Assembly: GCF_031585635.1 (NCBI RefSeq)
Contig: NZ_CP134198.1
Coordinates: forward strand, 372,001 to 436,000
Source of the DNA: Paraburkholderia sp. FT54
Lineage (GTDB): Bacteria; Pseudomonadota; Gammaproteobacteria; Burkholderiales; Burkholderiaceae
Direction: 5' to 3'
DNA length: 64,000 bases
Shown here: piece by piece, positions 31,517-40,255 of the stretch
Layout of the letters: every line of letters starts with the position of its first letter
How positions within the stretch are numbered: the stretch's first letter is position 1
Translations under genes and position numbers: made by a program
The notes under the pieces: generated by a model
Seen by the model: only the letters and a program-made list of their open reading frames with translations
The model's database searches: none
What the model was told of the DNA's origin: nothing

Positions 31517-34500
31517 ATGCTCATACGCGTACGCGGCTATCACGACGGGATCAAGGCATACCTGGAGAAGGGCCAGAAGCAGGGTCGCGAGATGGAGCGC
31601 GACGAGATGGACGAGCGCGTGATCCTCGCCGGGGATCTCGATCTGACGAACGACATCATCCAGTCGATCGACACGGACGCCGAACGCTACCTGAATGTCA
31701 CGCTGTCTTTCAAGGAAGACGAGGTCGACCGCGAACTGCTGGGTGAGATCGTGCGCGAGTTCGAGGCGTTTGCGTTTGCCGCGTACCGTCGGGACGAATA
31801 CAACTTCTACGCCGAAGCGCATGTGCCGCGTATAAAGAGCTATGCGGACCGCAAGACGGGCGAGGCTGTCGAGCGCAAGGTTCACGTGCATGTCGTGATC
31901 CCGGAAATGAATCTGATAACGGGCCGACGGCTTGATCCGTTCGGGAAGGTTGACCATAACGAGCGGTATCTGGAGGCCTTTCAGGAGCACATCAACGCGA
32001 AGTACGGACTCGCGAGCCCAAAGGACAACCGGCGTGTGCAGTTCACGGACGCGTCCGAAATGATCAGCCGGTACAAGGGCGATGTGTTCGAGGGCGCTAA
32101 CAGCGCGCTGAAGGCCTCGATTCTTGAGGCAGTGATGACGCGTGATGTGACCCGGTATGACGACTTCAGGGCCTTGATCACGGAGTACGGCGAGACGCGC
32201 ACACGCAATGCAGGCAGGGAGTCGGAGTACGAGAACGTCAAACCGGCCGGGGCCGCGAAGGGTGTGAACCTGAAGGAGTTCGTGTTTTCGCGCGAGTTCA
32301 TCGAACTCGATGCTACGGCCAAGCGTGAGGCGCTCGAGTCGAATGTGCATGCGCAGTACGTCGAGCCAGGCGTATCGCGCGATACGCCGCGGATCTATCT
32401 CGATTCGCTCGAGACGTGGCACGACACGCGCGCGCGAGAGATCAAGTATCTGAACAGCGGCAGCAGCTTCTACAGGACGTATCTGGCCGCGTCGCCAGCG
32501 GAGCAGCGACGCATTCTCGAACACCGCGAACAGCGGTTCTACGATGCAACAGGAGGGCTCAATGAGCGCACACGAGAGCGAACACAACAGCGCCACGATC
32601 GATCCGGACACTGGCGAGATTGGAAGCGGATGGGAGCCGCCGGAGCAGGAGGGCGGGCGCGAGAGCGCGGCGCCGGGCGGGAACCGGAAGGGACAGGGCA
32701 GTCGCAGCAATGGTGGAACGAGCTCGAACGCGCGCATCGCGAAATCACGGGGCGATGGAGAGCCGGAGCGGATCACGACCTTGACGCTCGCTTCGATCGA
32801 TCCGGCGCGCCGTCCCAATCCATCCACCGTGTGCATGGCCTGCCCGGCCGCGGTGTGGATGGCGACGCCGCGCGACGTCAAGTGCTTCTGCCGGCTGATG
32901 CATTACTGGAGCTGGGAAACCAGCAAGCCGAACGAATTGACACACTGCGATGGTCTGGCGATCGCGAGCGAGCGGGAAGAGAACAGCTAGACATTTCGGT
33001 GCCACGGCCGCGATGGCGCGAAGGCGCCGACGGCGGCTTCGACGTGGGCCGCAACTACGGCGAGCTCGCGGATCGGCGGCAATGGTCGGGCGAACCCGAT
33101 GCCATTGACAGTTCCGACGGCGAGCCTGAATGGAAAGCGATCGTAGATCGCATGTTTGTCGCGTGGGACCAGGCGGACGAGGCAGGGCGGACGCGTCTCA
33201 CGCGCACCGCCGCCGGGAAGTTCATGCGGGCCGGAGGACCGTTCGGCTCACGCGAGCCTTTTGGTCTGAGCGATGCGTCTGGCGGTGGCCGCCTTCCCGC
33301 AGGGTTCGGGCCACGTGAGGAGATCCGCAACCTCGCGGATGTGCAATCGTTCGATGCGATCGAATCGCTGCCCTTCGAGATCCGGCCAACCGATGCTCCG
33401 TTTCCGACGGACGGCGCGTCGGGCGATTTCAATGCCCGTGCGCGCGCGTCGACCGGGCGCGCGGCGGATACCGTTCGCGACCAGTTTGCACGTGACCTGT
33501 CCGAGACTCGCACGGCACGACGGGCCCGGGAGCGGGAGGAGTTCACCGAGATCCGCGCGACGCTCGACGCGGGCCGGCTGCTGGCCGCGCTCGCGCACTC
33601 GCACGGACTGATCGTCGAAAAGTATTCGATCGGTAAAGGCGCGGACGGCGGTGACAGAATCCAGGCCGGCTCGCGCAATCTGAATGTGTCTGACTTCCTC
33701 ACCAAAGAGATGAACCTGTCATGGGAGGAGGCGGCGCAGCTGCTGCGCGAGACCTATCGCGCACAGACAGGACGTAATCCGGAGCATGCACCGAGGCGTA
33801 CGCCTGAACGGGACCGATGGGGCGAGTTTCAGCAATGGCGATCGGCATACCGGAACGAGCTACGTCGCGCGTGGGATGCGCAGGTCGATCATGAGAGTAA
33901 GCGGCGAAAGGCGGTCAAATCTGCGTTCTACAGTGCCCGCAGCGCGCTCATTGAACGCCCGGGCATGGACCTGTCAAGCGTGCAGCGCCGCGAGCAGCTG
34001 TCCGCAGCACGTGTCGCGCGCCTTGAGGCAGAGGCCGCGCTGCGTGTGCAGATCGCGAAAGAGCGGGATGCGCTGAAGGGCGCCGCAAGCCGGCCGTTGA
34101 CCGAGCAGTATCGTGACTTCCTGCAGGAGCGCGCTCAGGAAGGCGACGAACGGGCGCTGCGTGAGTTGCGCCGGATGCAGCAGATCCGCCTGCGGACGAA
34201 ACGTGCAGACGACGAACGCGCGGTCATTTTCAGTGCGCCGTCTCATGCGGTGAAGCGACCGGCGGCCCACGATCGCAACGAGATCATCTACGCGGGCCCG
34301 GCGATCACGTACGAGGTGCGGGCCAGCGGCGAGGTCGACTACCGGAAGGACGGTGTGGCGTTCCTCGTCGACGAGGGCCGCACGTTGCGCCTGTGGGATA
34401 GCGAGCGCGAGGCGATCGAGATTGCGCTGCGTTTCGCGCAGCAGAAGTTCGGCAGCACGCTGTCGCTGTCCGGACCTGATGACTTCCGGGCAGCCGCGGC

Positions 34501-34771
34501 GCGTGTGGCGGCCGACACGCGCATGCGCATCGTGTTCGAGCAACCAGAGCTGGAGAGCATCCGGCAGGTCCGGCTTGCGCAGCTCGATTCCGAAGCGCTG
34601 GAACGTCGGGCAGCGCAGCGTGAGCGCGAGGCATGGGAGCGTGACGAGCTGCGCGATGCTGTGCGCAATCCGCCGCCACCCACCTCGGAAGATCCGTCCA
34701 ATACCGACTTGGATGTAGCACCGCCCGCTGATCCGGATGCACCGGACAGCGGGCCGGATATTGACCGATGA
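31517..34771 (+). CDS. Relaxase (MOBP-like), large multidomain
   Basis: 1084 aa from the ATG at 31517, which leaves a 4-base gap to the previous gene; the frame is open to 31412 but would overlap it. The N-terminal relaxase domain (1-220) has RGYHDGIKAYLEKGQ with a candidate catalytic Tyr, LNVTLSFKEDEV, and the metal-binding triad KVHVHVVIPEMNLITGRRLD (H-x-H plus N). A low-complexity Arg/Gly-rich region at about 350-500 coincides with a second gene in another frame. The C-terminal 350 residues (ITYEVRASGEVDYRKDGVAF; LWDSEREAIEIALRFAQQKF) match the LPD7-type domain often fused to large conjugative relaxases. It nicks oriT and pilots the strand; no T4SS genes are in this window. Confidence 0.85.
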   Translation: MLIRVRGYHDGIKAYLEKGQKQGREMERDEMDERVILAGDLDLTNDIIQSIDTDAERYLNVTLSFKEDEVDRELLGEIVREFEAFAFAAYRRDEYNFYAEAHVPRIKSYADRKTGEAVERKVHVHVVIPEMNLITGRRLDPFGKVDHNERYLEAFQEHINAKYGLASPKDNRRVQFTDASEMISRYKGDVFEGANSALKASILEAVMTRDVTRYDDFRALITEYGETRTRNAGRESEYENVKPAGAAKGVNLKEFVFSREFIELDATAKREALESNVHAQYVEPGVSRDTPRIYLDSLETWHDTRAREIKYLNSGSSFYRTYLAASPAEQRRILEHREQRFYDATGGLNERTRERTQQRHDRSGHWRDWKRMGAAGAGGRARERGAGREPEGTGQSQQWWNELERAHREITGRWRAGADHDLDARFDRSGAPSQSIHRVHGLPGRGVDGDAARRQVLLPADALLELGNQQAERIDTLRWSGDRERAGREQLDISVPRPRWREGADGGFDVGRNYGELADRRQWSGEPDAIDSSDGEPEWKAIVDRMFVAWDQADEAGRTRLTRTAAGKFMRAGGPFGSREPFGLSDASGGGRLPAGFGPREEIRNLADVQSFDAIESLPFEIRPTDAPFPTDGASGDFNARARASTGRAADTVRDQFARDLSETRTARRAREREEFTEIRATLDAGRLLAALAHSHGLIVEKYSIGKGADGGDRIQAGSRNLNVSDFLTKEMNLSWEEAAQLLRETYRAQTGRNPEHAPRRTPERDRWGEFQQWRSAYRNELRRAWDAQVDHESKRRKAVKSAFYSARSALIERPGMDLSSVQRREQLSAARVARLEAEAALRVQIAKERDALKGAASRPLTEQYRDFLQERAQEGDERALRELRRMQQIRLRTKRADDERAVIFSAPSHAVKRPAAHDRNEIIYAGPAITYEVRASGEVDYRKDGVAFLVDEGRTLRLWDSEREAIEIALRFAQQKFGSTLSLSGPDDFRAAAARVAADTRMRIVFEQPELESIRQVRLAQLDSEALERRAAQREREAWERDELRDAVRNPPPPTSEDPSNTDLDVAPPADPDAPDSGPDIDR
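32562..32990 (+). CDS. Cys-rich protein overprinted inside the relaxase gene
   Basis: 142 aa in a different frame within the relaxase gene. AGGAGGG ends five bases before the ATG at 32562. The N-terminus has SATIDPDTGEIGSGWEPPEQ, a motif often seen in plasmid proteins; the C-terminus has CMACPAAVWMATPRDVKCFC, then RLMHYWSWETSKPNELTHCD and G, a Cys array (C-x2-C, C-x-C, C) likely to bind zinc. I recall this C-terminal pattern from small proteins coded beside relaxases. The relaxase in this stretch is low-complexity, as expected when a second frame is under selection. A real overlapping gene is likely. Confidence 0.7.
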   Translation: MSAHESEHNSATIDPDTGEIGSGWEPPEQEGGRESAAPGGNRKGQGSRSNGGTSSNARIAKSRGDGEPERITTLTLASIDPARRPNPSTVCMACPAAVWMATPRDVKCFCRLMHYWSWETSKPNELTHCDGLAIASEREENS

Positions 34772-34793
34772 ACCATCAACCTGCGCGAAGAAA

Positions 34794-35330
34794 ATGAACG
34801 AGCTTGCACACATCGATCGCGGCGGCCCGATTGCGGTCGCGCCCGGCCTGATCTTCAGCGGCACGCCGTCGCAAATCGTGAATCTGCCGATCTACATTAA
34901 GGGCGGCGTCGGCGCGATCGTTGTTTTTGCGGCCTACCTGTGTGCGCAGACGCGCTGGCCAGTGCCCTGGTTTGCACCGGTCGTTGCGCTGCTGGCGATC
35001 GTGGCGGGCGTCCTCGTCGTGTACCTGCGTACGGCGTACACCGAAATCGTCATCGACACGACCCGCATCACCCGCAGACAGGGCATTCTCAGCCGGCGGA
35101 TGCGCAGCCTCGAACCCTTCCGCATCCAGGACGTGACGTCGTTGCACCCCTGGTGGCAACGACCTTTGGTTATTGGCACGGTGCTCGTGCTGACCAGCGA
35201 CTCAAGCAATCCGCAGTGGCGTCTTCCCGGGATGCGGGGTGCCGAGCAGCTGAGAGGCGAACTGAACCTGGCCGCGATCACGTTGCGCGACGCGAAGGGC
35301 ATACGCGAGGTCAACATGGGCCGAGTATAA
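34794..35330 (+). CDS. PH-domain membrane protein (bPH2/YdbS-like)
   Basis: 178 aa from the ATG at 34794. Two membrane helices lie near residues 37-72 (GVGAIVVFAAYLCAQTRWPV; PWFAPVVALLAIVAGVLVVY). A bacterial PH-like domain follows: YTEIVIDTTRITRRQGILSR, RMRSLEPFRIQDVTSLHP, then GTVLVLTSDSS. The arginine-rich RITRRQGILSRR strand is characteristic of the family. Its role is unknown; it follows the relaxase by 22 bases and is likely cotranscribed. Confidence 0.82.
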   Translation: MNELAHIDRGGPIAVAPGLIFSGTPSQIVNLPIYIKGGVGAIVVFAAYLCAQTRWPVPWFAPVVALLAIVAGVLVVYLRTAYTEIVIDTTRITRRQGILSRRMRSLEPFRIQDVTSLHPWWQRPLVIGTVLVLTSDSSNPQWRLPGMRGAEQLRGELNLAAITLRDAKGIREVNMGRV

Positions 35331-35489
35331 GCGCTCGTCTCCTGACGCCGGCAGCCCGCGCCGGCGATACCGATAAAACAGGGTATGAGTCGTGCGTATT
35401 CGTACGATCATTAGCGGAGGATCGCGCAAACTGTTGTCCTCTCTCGGGTTCGGTATGGCCCTCCGAATAGCCGAATCTGAGCCAGCCAG

Positions 35490-35517
35490 CGACCAGCGAA
35501 GGTCGCTGCTTTTTTAT
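35490..35517 (+). terminator. Rho-independent terminator after the mobilisation operon
   Basis: AGCGACC-AGCGAA-GGTCGCT then GC and a run of six T. It lies 160 bases beyond the PH-domain gene and is the first terminator after oriT on this strand. Confidence 0.85.
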
Positions 35518-35852
35518 TCGTAAAAGCAACTAACGGACCGCGCCTACATCCGCCGACATCAAACCTGTAAAAGCCGCTACGAACGTAGCCGGTTGCATGA
35601 GAAAACTGAAGGGGTAGATAGTTTAAGTTAATTGGAATTGATTCCGTGCTACGGTGGAGCGGCTTTTCCATCGGCGTCGCATTCCGTGCCTCTTGAAACA
35701 AGAAAGGGCAGGGTTATCCACGGGGCCGCCGCCCGCTTCTTCAATAGCGAGAGGCGAGCGGCCCGGTGCATAACCCGTGTCGAACGCGATGTCGTTTTGC
35801 CTGTTGGTTCGTTACCAGTTGACGAGGCAGCATTGCTCGCAGGGAGCAACTT
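35518..35852. other. Intergenic stretch upstream of the recombinase pair
   Basis: About 330 bases with no convincing gene. The stretch 35610-35650 is AT-rich (GTTTAAGTTAATTGGAATTG) and may carry the recombinase promoter or the left end of the element; no terminal repeat was found. Confidence 0.4.
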
Positions 35853-36914
35853 ATGGGTGCAAGCAACGCTTTCGTCGAACCGGTCTGGGAACGATTCCCG
35901 CTAATCGCTTCGAACTGTTACGCCCGCCGCTGGATACAAAGTTGTACATCGCTCGGCTTGGCGAGAAACACAGTCGCGGCTTACATGTACGCGATGGAAG
36001 GCTTCCTTGGCTTTGCGCAGGATCATTCCATTGATCTGCGCTGCACATCGCAAGAAGCTATAGCACGGTATGTCGGTGATCTGCGCACCCAGCCGAGTCG
36101 ATCGGGTGCCAGTGTGACTCGCATCGACTCGGGCGGCTTCTTATCGAACGCAACACTGCAGCAGCGTCTCACTGCAGTCCGGTTGTTCTTTGAGTTTCTT
36201 GTCGATGAGGGGCTTGTCAGAAACAACCCTGTGAGCCGCGGCCGACATACGTTATCCAGCCGTTTCGGCGCGCGTGGTGAGCGAAGCCTCGTCCAGAAAT
36301 TTCATAAGCTACCCTGGATTCCTACGGAGGCGCAGTGGATGTCACTGCTTGCTGTGGTCCGCGACGAACCGCAGCGAAACAGGTGCATGCTGGCATTTGC
36401 CTATGATGCAGCGCTTCGCCGAGAGGAACTGTGCGAGCTTCGAAGCAGTGATCTCGATCCAGCGCACCGGTTGCTGCGTATCCGCGCAGAGACAACCAAG
36501 GGCCGACGGGAGCGTGTCGTGCCGTATTCCGACACGTCGGGGCAACTGCTACGTGACTACCTTCTGCATCGGCGATATGTTGCCAGCGATCGGCAAGCCT
36601 TATTTCTGTCTGAGTCACCCCGCAACCGGGGAGCGCCGATCACGTTATGGACGTGGTCCAAGGTTGTCCGCTCCATCGCGCTCCGTGCCAACGTTCCGTC
36701 GTTCTCCACCCATACGCTGCGTCATCTTTGCCTGACAGATCTCGCACGGTCAGGCTGGCAACTCCACGAGATCGCCCGCTTTGCTGGCCATCAGAGTCTG
36801 GAGACGACGCGGCAATACATACATCTGTCCGGACAGGATCTGGCGGAGCGGTTGGCAAAGACAATGCGTCAAATCCATTCGTGGCGCGTTGACGCCCTGG
36901 CTGGTGCTGACTGA
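35853..36914 (+). CDS. Tyrosine recombinase, TnpA-like (Tn554 type)
   Basis: 353 aa. The SAM-like core-binding domain (about 30-130) reads GLARNTVAAYMYAMEGFLGF and LQQRLTAVRLFFEFLVDEGL. Catalytic residues: R in YDAALRREELCELR (about 190), K in ETTKGRRERVVP, H-x-x-R in THTLRHLCLTDL, H in FAGHQSLETT and nucleophile Y in RQYIHLSGQD. All are intact. GCAGGGAGC precedes the ATG. It is followed 3 bases later by a second, larger recombinase, the arrangement of Tn554 tnpA-tnpB. Confidence 0.88.
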   Translation: MGASNAFVEPVWERFPLIASNCYARRWIQSCTSLGLARNTVAAYMYAMEGFLGFAQDHSIDLRCTSQEAIARYVGDLRTQPSRSGASVTRIDSGGFLSNATLQQRLTAVRLFFEFLVDEGLVRNNPVSRGRHTLSSRFGARGERSLVQKFHKLPWIPTEAQWMSLLAVVRDEPQRNRCMLAFAYDAALRREELCELRSSDLDPAHRLLRIRAETTKGRRERVVPYSDTSGQLLRDYLLHRRYVASDRQALFLSESPRNRGAPITLWTWSKVVRSIALRANVPSFSTHTLRHLCLTDLARSGWQLHEIARFAGHQSLETTRQYIHLSGQDLAERLAKTMRQIHSWRVDALAGAD

Positions 36915-36917
36915 CGA

Positions 36918-39209
36918 GTGGAGACGATGATGAAGGCATCTCATACCACGCGCACTCTGACCTCAGCCTCCGGCGCCCGTACCTGGCTCTGGCCAATACG
37001 AATAGCGGACTATGATCGCAGCAGCAGCCTGACAGCTGCAGAACACGAGCTACTTACATGCAAGCTCTCCGGGGACCTGTGGACCGAGCGCGGAGTGAGG
37101 ACTATGCTCGGCCAGTTGGCTGGTCTGGAACGGCTGCTGACGCCGATCAATGATGCGCTTGCCGTGATCGATGGCAGACGCGACTGTGGCGACCGCGTCA
37201 GGCTGATACTTCTTCAAGGCTGTGCAGAGCGAAGGACAACTTTCTGGGCATGGGACGAGACCATTTGGCGCAATGTTCTAGGCACCAACCAACAGGTCTT
37301 CGTTTCGGCGCACGATGTGAAGCCGCGCGCCGCTGGTGAGCGCCTGGCATTAATCGCCGTTGCCTATTTGCTTCGCTGTTTTCGCGACATTTCCAGTCTG
37401 GGAGAGGTAAAGCGGGTTGCTCTGGCAGAGAAGATCTTCGGCAAGGATCAGGTCTCTACAACTTTGACGCGCGTAACGGACGTTGTGACGGCGTGGGGTT
37501 ATCGCAGCCCGAACAAACCGCTGATCAGCATGGTCGCTGAGCTCCTGCTTATAAATCAGCGGCCGGAGCTTGAATCGCTGACAGCCGACTTCATCGGAGC
37601 GGTTCGTGCCCGATGGCGCGACTCCAACCATCGCAGCTCCCTGTACTTCCAGTTGGCGCGCGTCCTTGCGACATTGGGGATAGTTTCAGATGAACCCAAA
37701 GTGCGCGATACCGTGGACAGGGAATTCATAGCTGCGGGGAGAATCGCAGGCATCGCTGCCGACTGGGTCGCGATGGTGGAGCGATGGGAAGCGACCAGCA
37801 CACTGACGGCAGTTAGCCGCCGCCAATTTCGAAACATGATTCTGAAGGCCGGTCGCTGGTTGAAAGACCGGCATCCCGAGGTTACCGGTGCCGATCAGTG
37901 GACCCGCGAACTGGCGGCAGAGTACGTTGGCGCGGTGGACAGGATGCGTATCGGAGATTATGTTTGGCACACCGCAGGTATATGCAATGGACTCGGTAAA
38001 CCGATAACAGCGCGATCGAAGAACGCCTTGCTGGGTTCTATGCGGTGTTTTTTCACTGATGCACAGGAATGGGAATGGATCCCACGCCGATTTGATCCGA
38101 CACGAGCGTTTGCGACGCCTCGCCCGATCAAGTCACTGATAGGCCCGGCGCCGCGCACCATTGCGGACGACCTTTGGGCGAAACTCCTCTGGGCCGGTCT
38201 GAATCTGGCGTCAAGTGATCTTCCCCTGCATGGCAGCGCAGCATCGGACAGCAACCTGACGGAGAATCGTCGCTGCACTGTTGGCTACTATCCACTTGAG
38301 ATGTTGCAGGCGTTGAGCATCGTATGGCTCTTTGCCGGACTACGTAGCGACGAGATCATTCGACTACGAGTTGGCTGCGTGCGGAAGGGACCGCCAGTAG
38401 AAGAAGTGGCGGCGCAATGCTGGATGCTCGATGTTCCAGTTCACAAGACAGGAACGGCATTTACGAAGCCGATCGACACCATTGTTGGCGAAGCCGTATC
38501 AGCATGGGAGCGCGCGCGTCCCGTACAACCGCTTGCGCTCGACATCAAGACGGGCGAGCAGGTTGAGTTCCTGTTCTCGTATCGTGCGAGGGGGATTCCG
38601 CATCACTACCTGAACAGGCATCTGATTCCGCTGCTTTGTCGTAAGGCTGGCATTCCATCTGCAGATGCACGCGGCCGGATCAGCAGCCACCGGGCGCGGT
38701 CGACTATCGCGAGCCAACTCTTCAATGCCAGGGAACCGATGACGCTGTTCGAACTGCAGGCGTGGCTTGGCCATCGCTCGCCAGTCAGCACGCAGCACTA
38801 TGTCGCGTTCACGCCTACGAAGCTGGCAAGAGCTTACTCCGAAGCGCAGTACTTTCAACGGAACCTGAGAATGATGGAGGTATTGATTGATCGGCAGGCT
38901 ATCGACAGCCGGAATCCAGATGAACCATGGCGTTACTACGATCTGGGCCACGGGTTGTGCTCTTATGAGTTTTTTGACCAGTGTCCGCATCGCATGGCGT
39001 GTGCGCGGTGCGACTTCTACGTTCCGAAAGAATCGACGCGGGCTGAACTTATCACATCAAAGACCGGCATGATCCGTATGCTGCAGGAAATACCGCTCAC
39101 CGAAGAAGAGCGCAACGCCATCGAGGGTGACCAGAAAGCTGTCGACCGTCTGCTTCGACGCCTCGAATCCATGCCGGCACCAGATGGCTCGCTCCGAAGG
39201 AAGCGGTGA
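36918..39209 (+). CDS. Large tyrosine recombinase, TnpB-like (Tn554 type)
   Basis: 763 aa. The N-terminal 450 residues are a helical region (RALGQLAGLERLLTPINDAL-like; TLTRVTDVVTAWGYRSPNKP). The catalytic part holds R in WLFAGLRSDEIIRLR (about 478), K in VPVHKTGTAFTKP, H-x-x-R in ISSHRARSTIASQL, H in WLGHRSPVSTQHYV with the nucleophile Y, and a C-terminal Cys cluster CPHRMACARCDFYVP (about 690). Size, domain order and Cys cluster fit Tn554 TnpB-type recombinases, which act together with TnpA. A TnpC-like third gene was not recognised. It may be the start at either ATG 36918 or the second ATG (MMK). Confidence 0.85.
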   Translation: METMMKASHTTRTLTSASGARTWLWPIRIADYDRSSSLTAAEHELLTCKLSGDLWTERGVRTMLGQLAGLERLLTPINDALAVIDGRRDCGDRVRLILLQGCAERRTTFWAWDETIWRNVLGTNQQVFVSAHDVKPRAAGERLALIAVAYLLRCFRDISSLGEVKRVALAEKIFGKDQVSTTLTRVTDVVTAWGYRSPNKPLISMVAELLLINQRPELESLTADFIGAVRARWRDSNHRSSLYFQLARVLATLGIVSDEPKVRDTVDREFIAAGRIAGIAADWVAMVERWEATSTLTAVSRRQFRNMILKAGRWLKDRHPEVTGADQWTRELAAEYVGAVDRMRIGDYVWHTAGICNGLGKPITARSKNALLGSMRCFFTDAQEWEWIPRRFDPTRAFATPRPIKSLIGPAPRTIADDLWAKLLWAGLNLASSDLPLHGSAASDSNLTENRRCTVGYYPLEMLQALSIVWLFAGLRSDEIIRLRVGCVRKGPPVEEVAAQCWMLDVPVHKTGTAFTKPIDTIVGEAVSAWERARPVQPLALDIKTGEQVEFLFSYRARGIPHHYLNRHLIPLLCRKAGIPSADARGRISSHRARSTIASQLFNAREPMTLFELQAWLGHRSPVSTQHYVAFTPTKLARAYSEAQYFQRNLRMMEVLIDRQAIDSRNPDEPWRYYDLGHGLCSYEFFDQCPHRMACARCDFYVPKESTRAELITSKTGMIRMLQEIPLTEEERNAIEGDQKAVDRLLRRLESMPAPDGSLRRKR

Positions 39210-40255
39210 GACAGATGTTGAAGGCATCAGGCAGGAGTCGGCCAGGAAGAGTCATTCGTCGCGGCCGTCGTTTGGACATTCGTGCGACTGCTTCGCTCCC
39301 GTCAACGGCCGTTCGACCACCGATGATGTGCGTCGCGTCGTCTGCCATCGCGGTCATTTGCGCAGGATCGCTTTTCTATGCTCTGCCAATGACCGCTTTG
39401 AAGTGACGTCGATGCCCGGAGTCGACCCAGTGCAGTGTCACGAGCCCGATTTGCGATGGTCCCGCTTACGGCTTAAGACAGTCATCGCGACCGAGCTTCG
39501 CCAAACAAGCCCGGCTTCTCATTCGGCCCACGACGCCTCAAGATTCGCGCACAGTAAGCGACCCCGCGCAATTGGTGGTGCCGCTTCAAGCGGTGTGAAT
39601 GCCGGCAGCGCAAAACTGCCCAACTCAAATAGGAGAGCTTTTCCGTTAGAGAGAGTTGCAACACTGAAACGTCGCGTCTCATGCGAGCTGACCAAGCAAT
39701 GAGAGGCTCGCATAGCGGCATCCTGGACGATCACCATGTCCATGCGCGGGGTTCGCGGGCTCAGGACGATCCTGACTTGTCGATGGTGTTCTGATGACGG
39801 GGCAAGCCGCCGAGCCGGCGCCAGGTTAAGGAGCTGATGACCATCTACCGGGCCTCGGGCGCAGCCGGCATGCGTTCCAGCAGACGCGACCGTCCAGGCA
39901 ACCGGAAGCTGCACGAATGACTGGCCATACGCGCGCTGACGATCGCATTCAGTTCTTCCTGGGCGGCCACCCAGCTTCGCAGCATGTTGGCGTTCAGACG
40001 GCAGGCGCTACCGCCGCGATCGACACGTTCGGCTGCATCGCCGCGCGGATCACCTGTGTTGTCTTGAACTCCTTGCAATGCCGCCGACGTCGCGGCGGTT
40101 GCACAACCTCCTGCATCACCCCGGTCTCATATATCGCGTACATTTGTCCATTAAAAATTCAGACAGACACGATTCCCGCTCCCAGCCAACCTCCAATCAA
40201 GGTGACTTCATAGTGCGCTTGCGTCGCGAGACGCCATTCGGCCGTATCTCGGATA
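39210..40255. other. One-kilobase stretch without a supported gene
   Basis: A GTG at 39206 overlaps the TnpB-like stop (GTGA) and opens 66 codons, but the product shows no similarity to TnpC and becomes low-quality. No other frame shows a motif. It may be the right end of the recombinase element and decayed DNA before the metabolic operon, whose last gene ends at 40256 on the opposite strand. Confidence 0.4.

Noticed and set aside
31487..32881. 464-aa open frame on the minus strand opposite the relaxase
   Set aside because: No ribosome binding site or motif; the plus strand carries both the relaxase and the supported overlapping gene.
39206..39406. Third recombinase-operon gene (TnpC-like)
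   Set aside because: The GTGA overlap is suggestive, but the 66-aa product shows no similarity to TnpC and no helical pattern.
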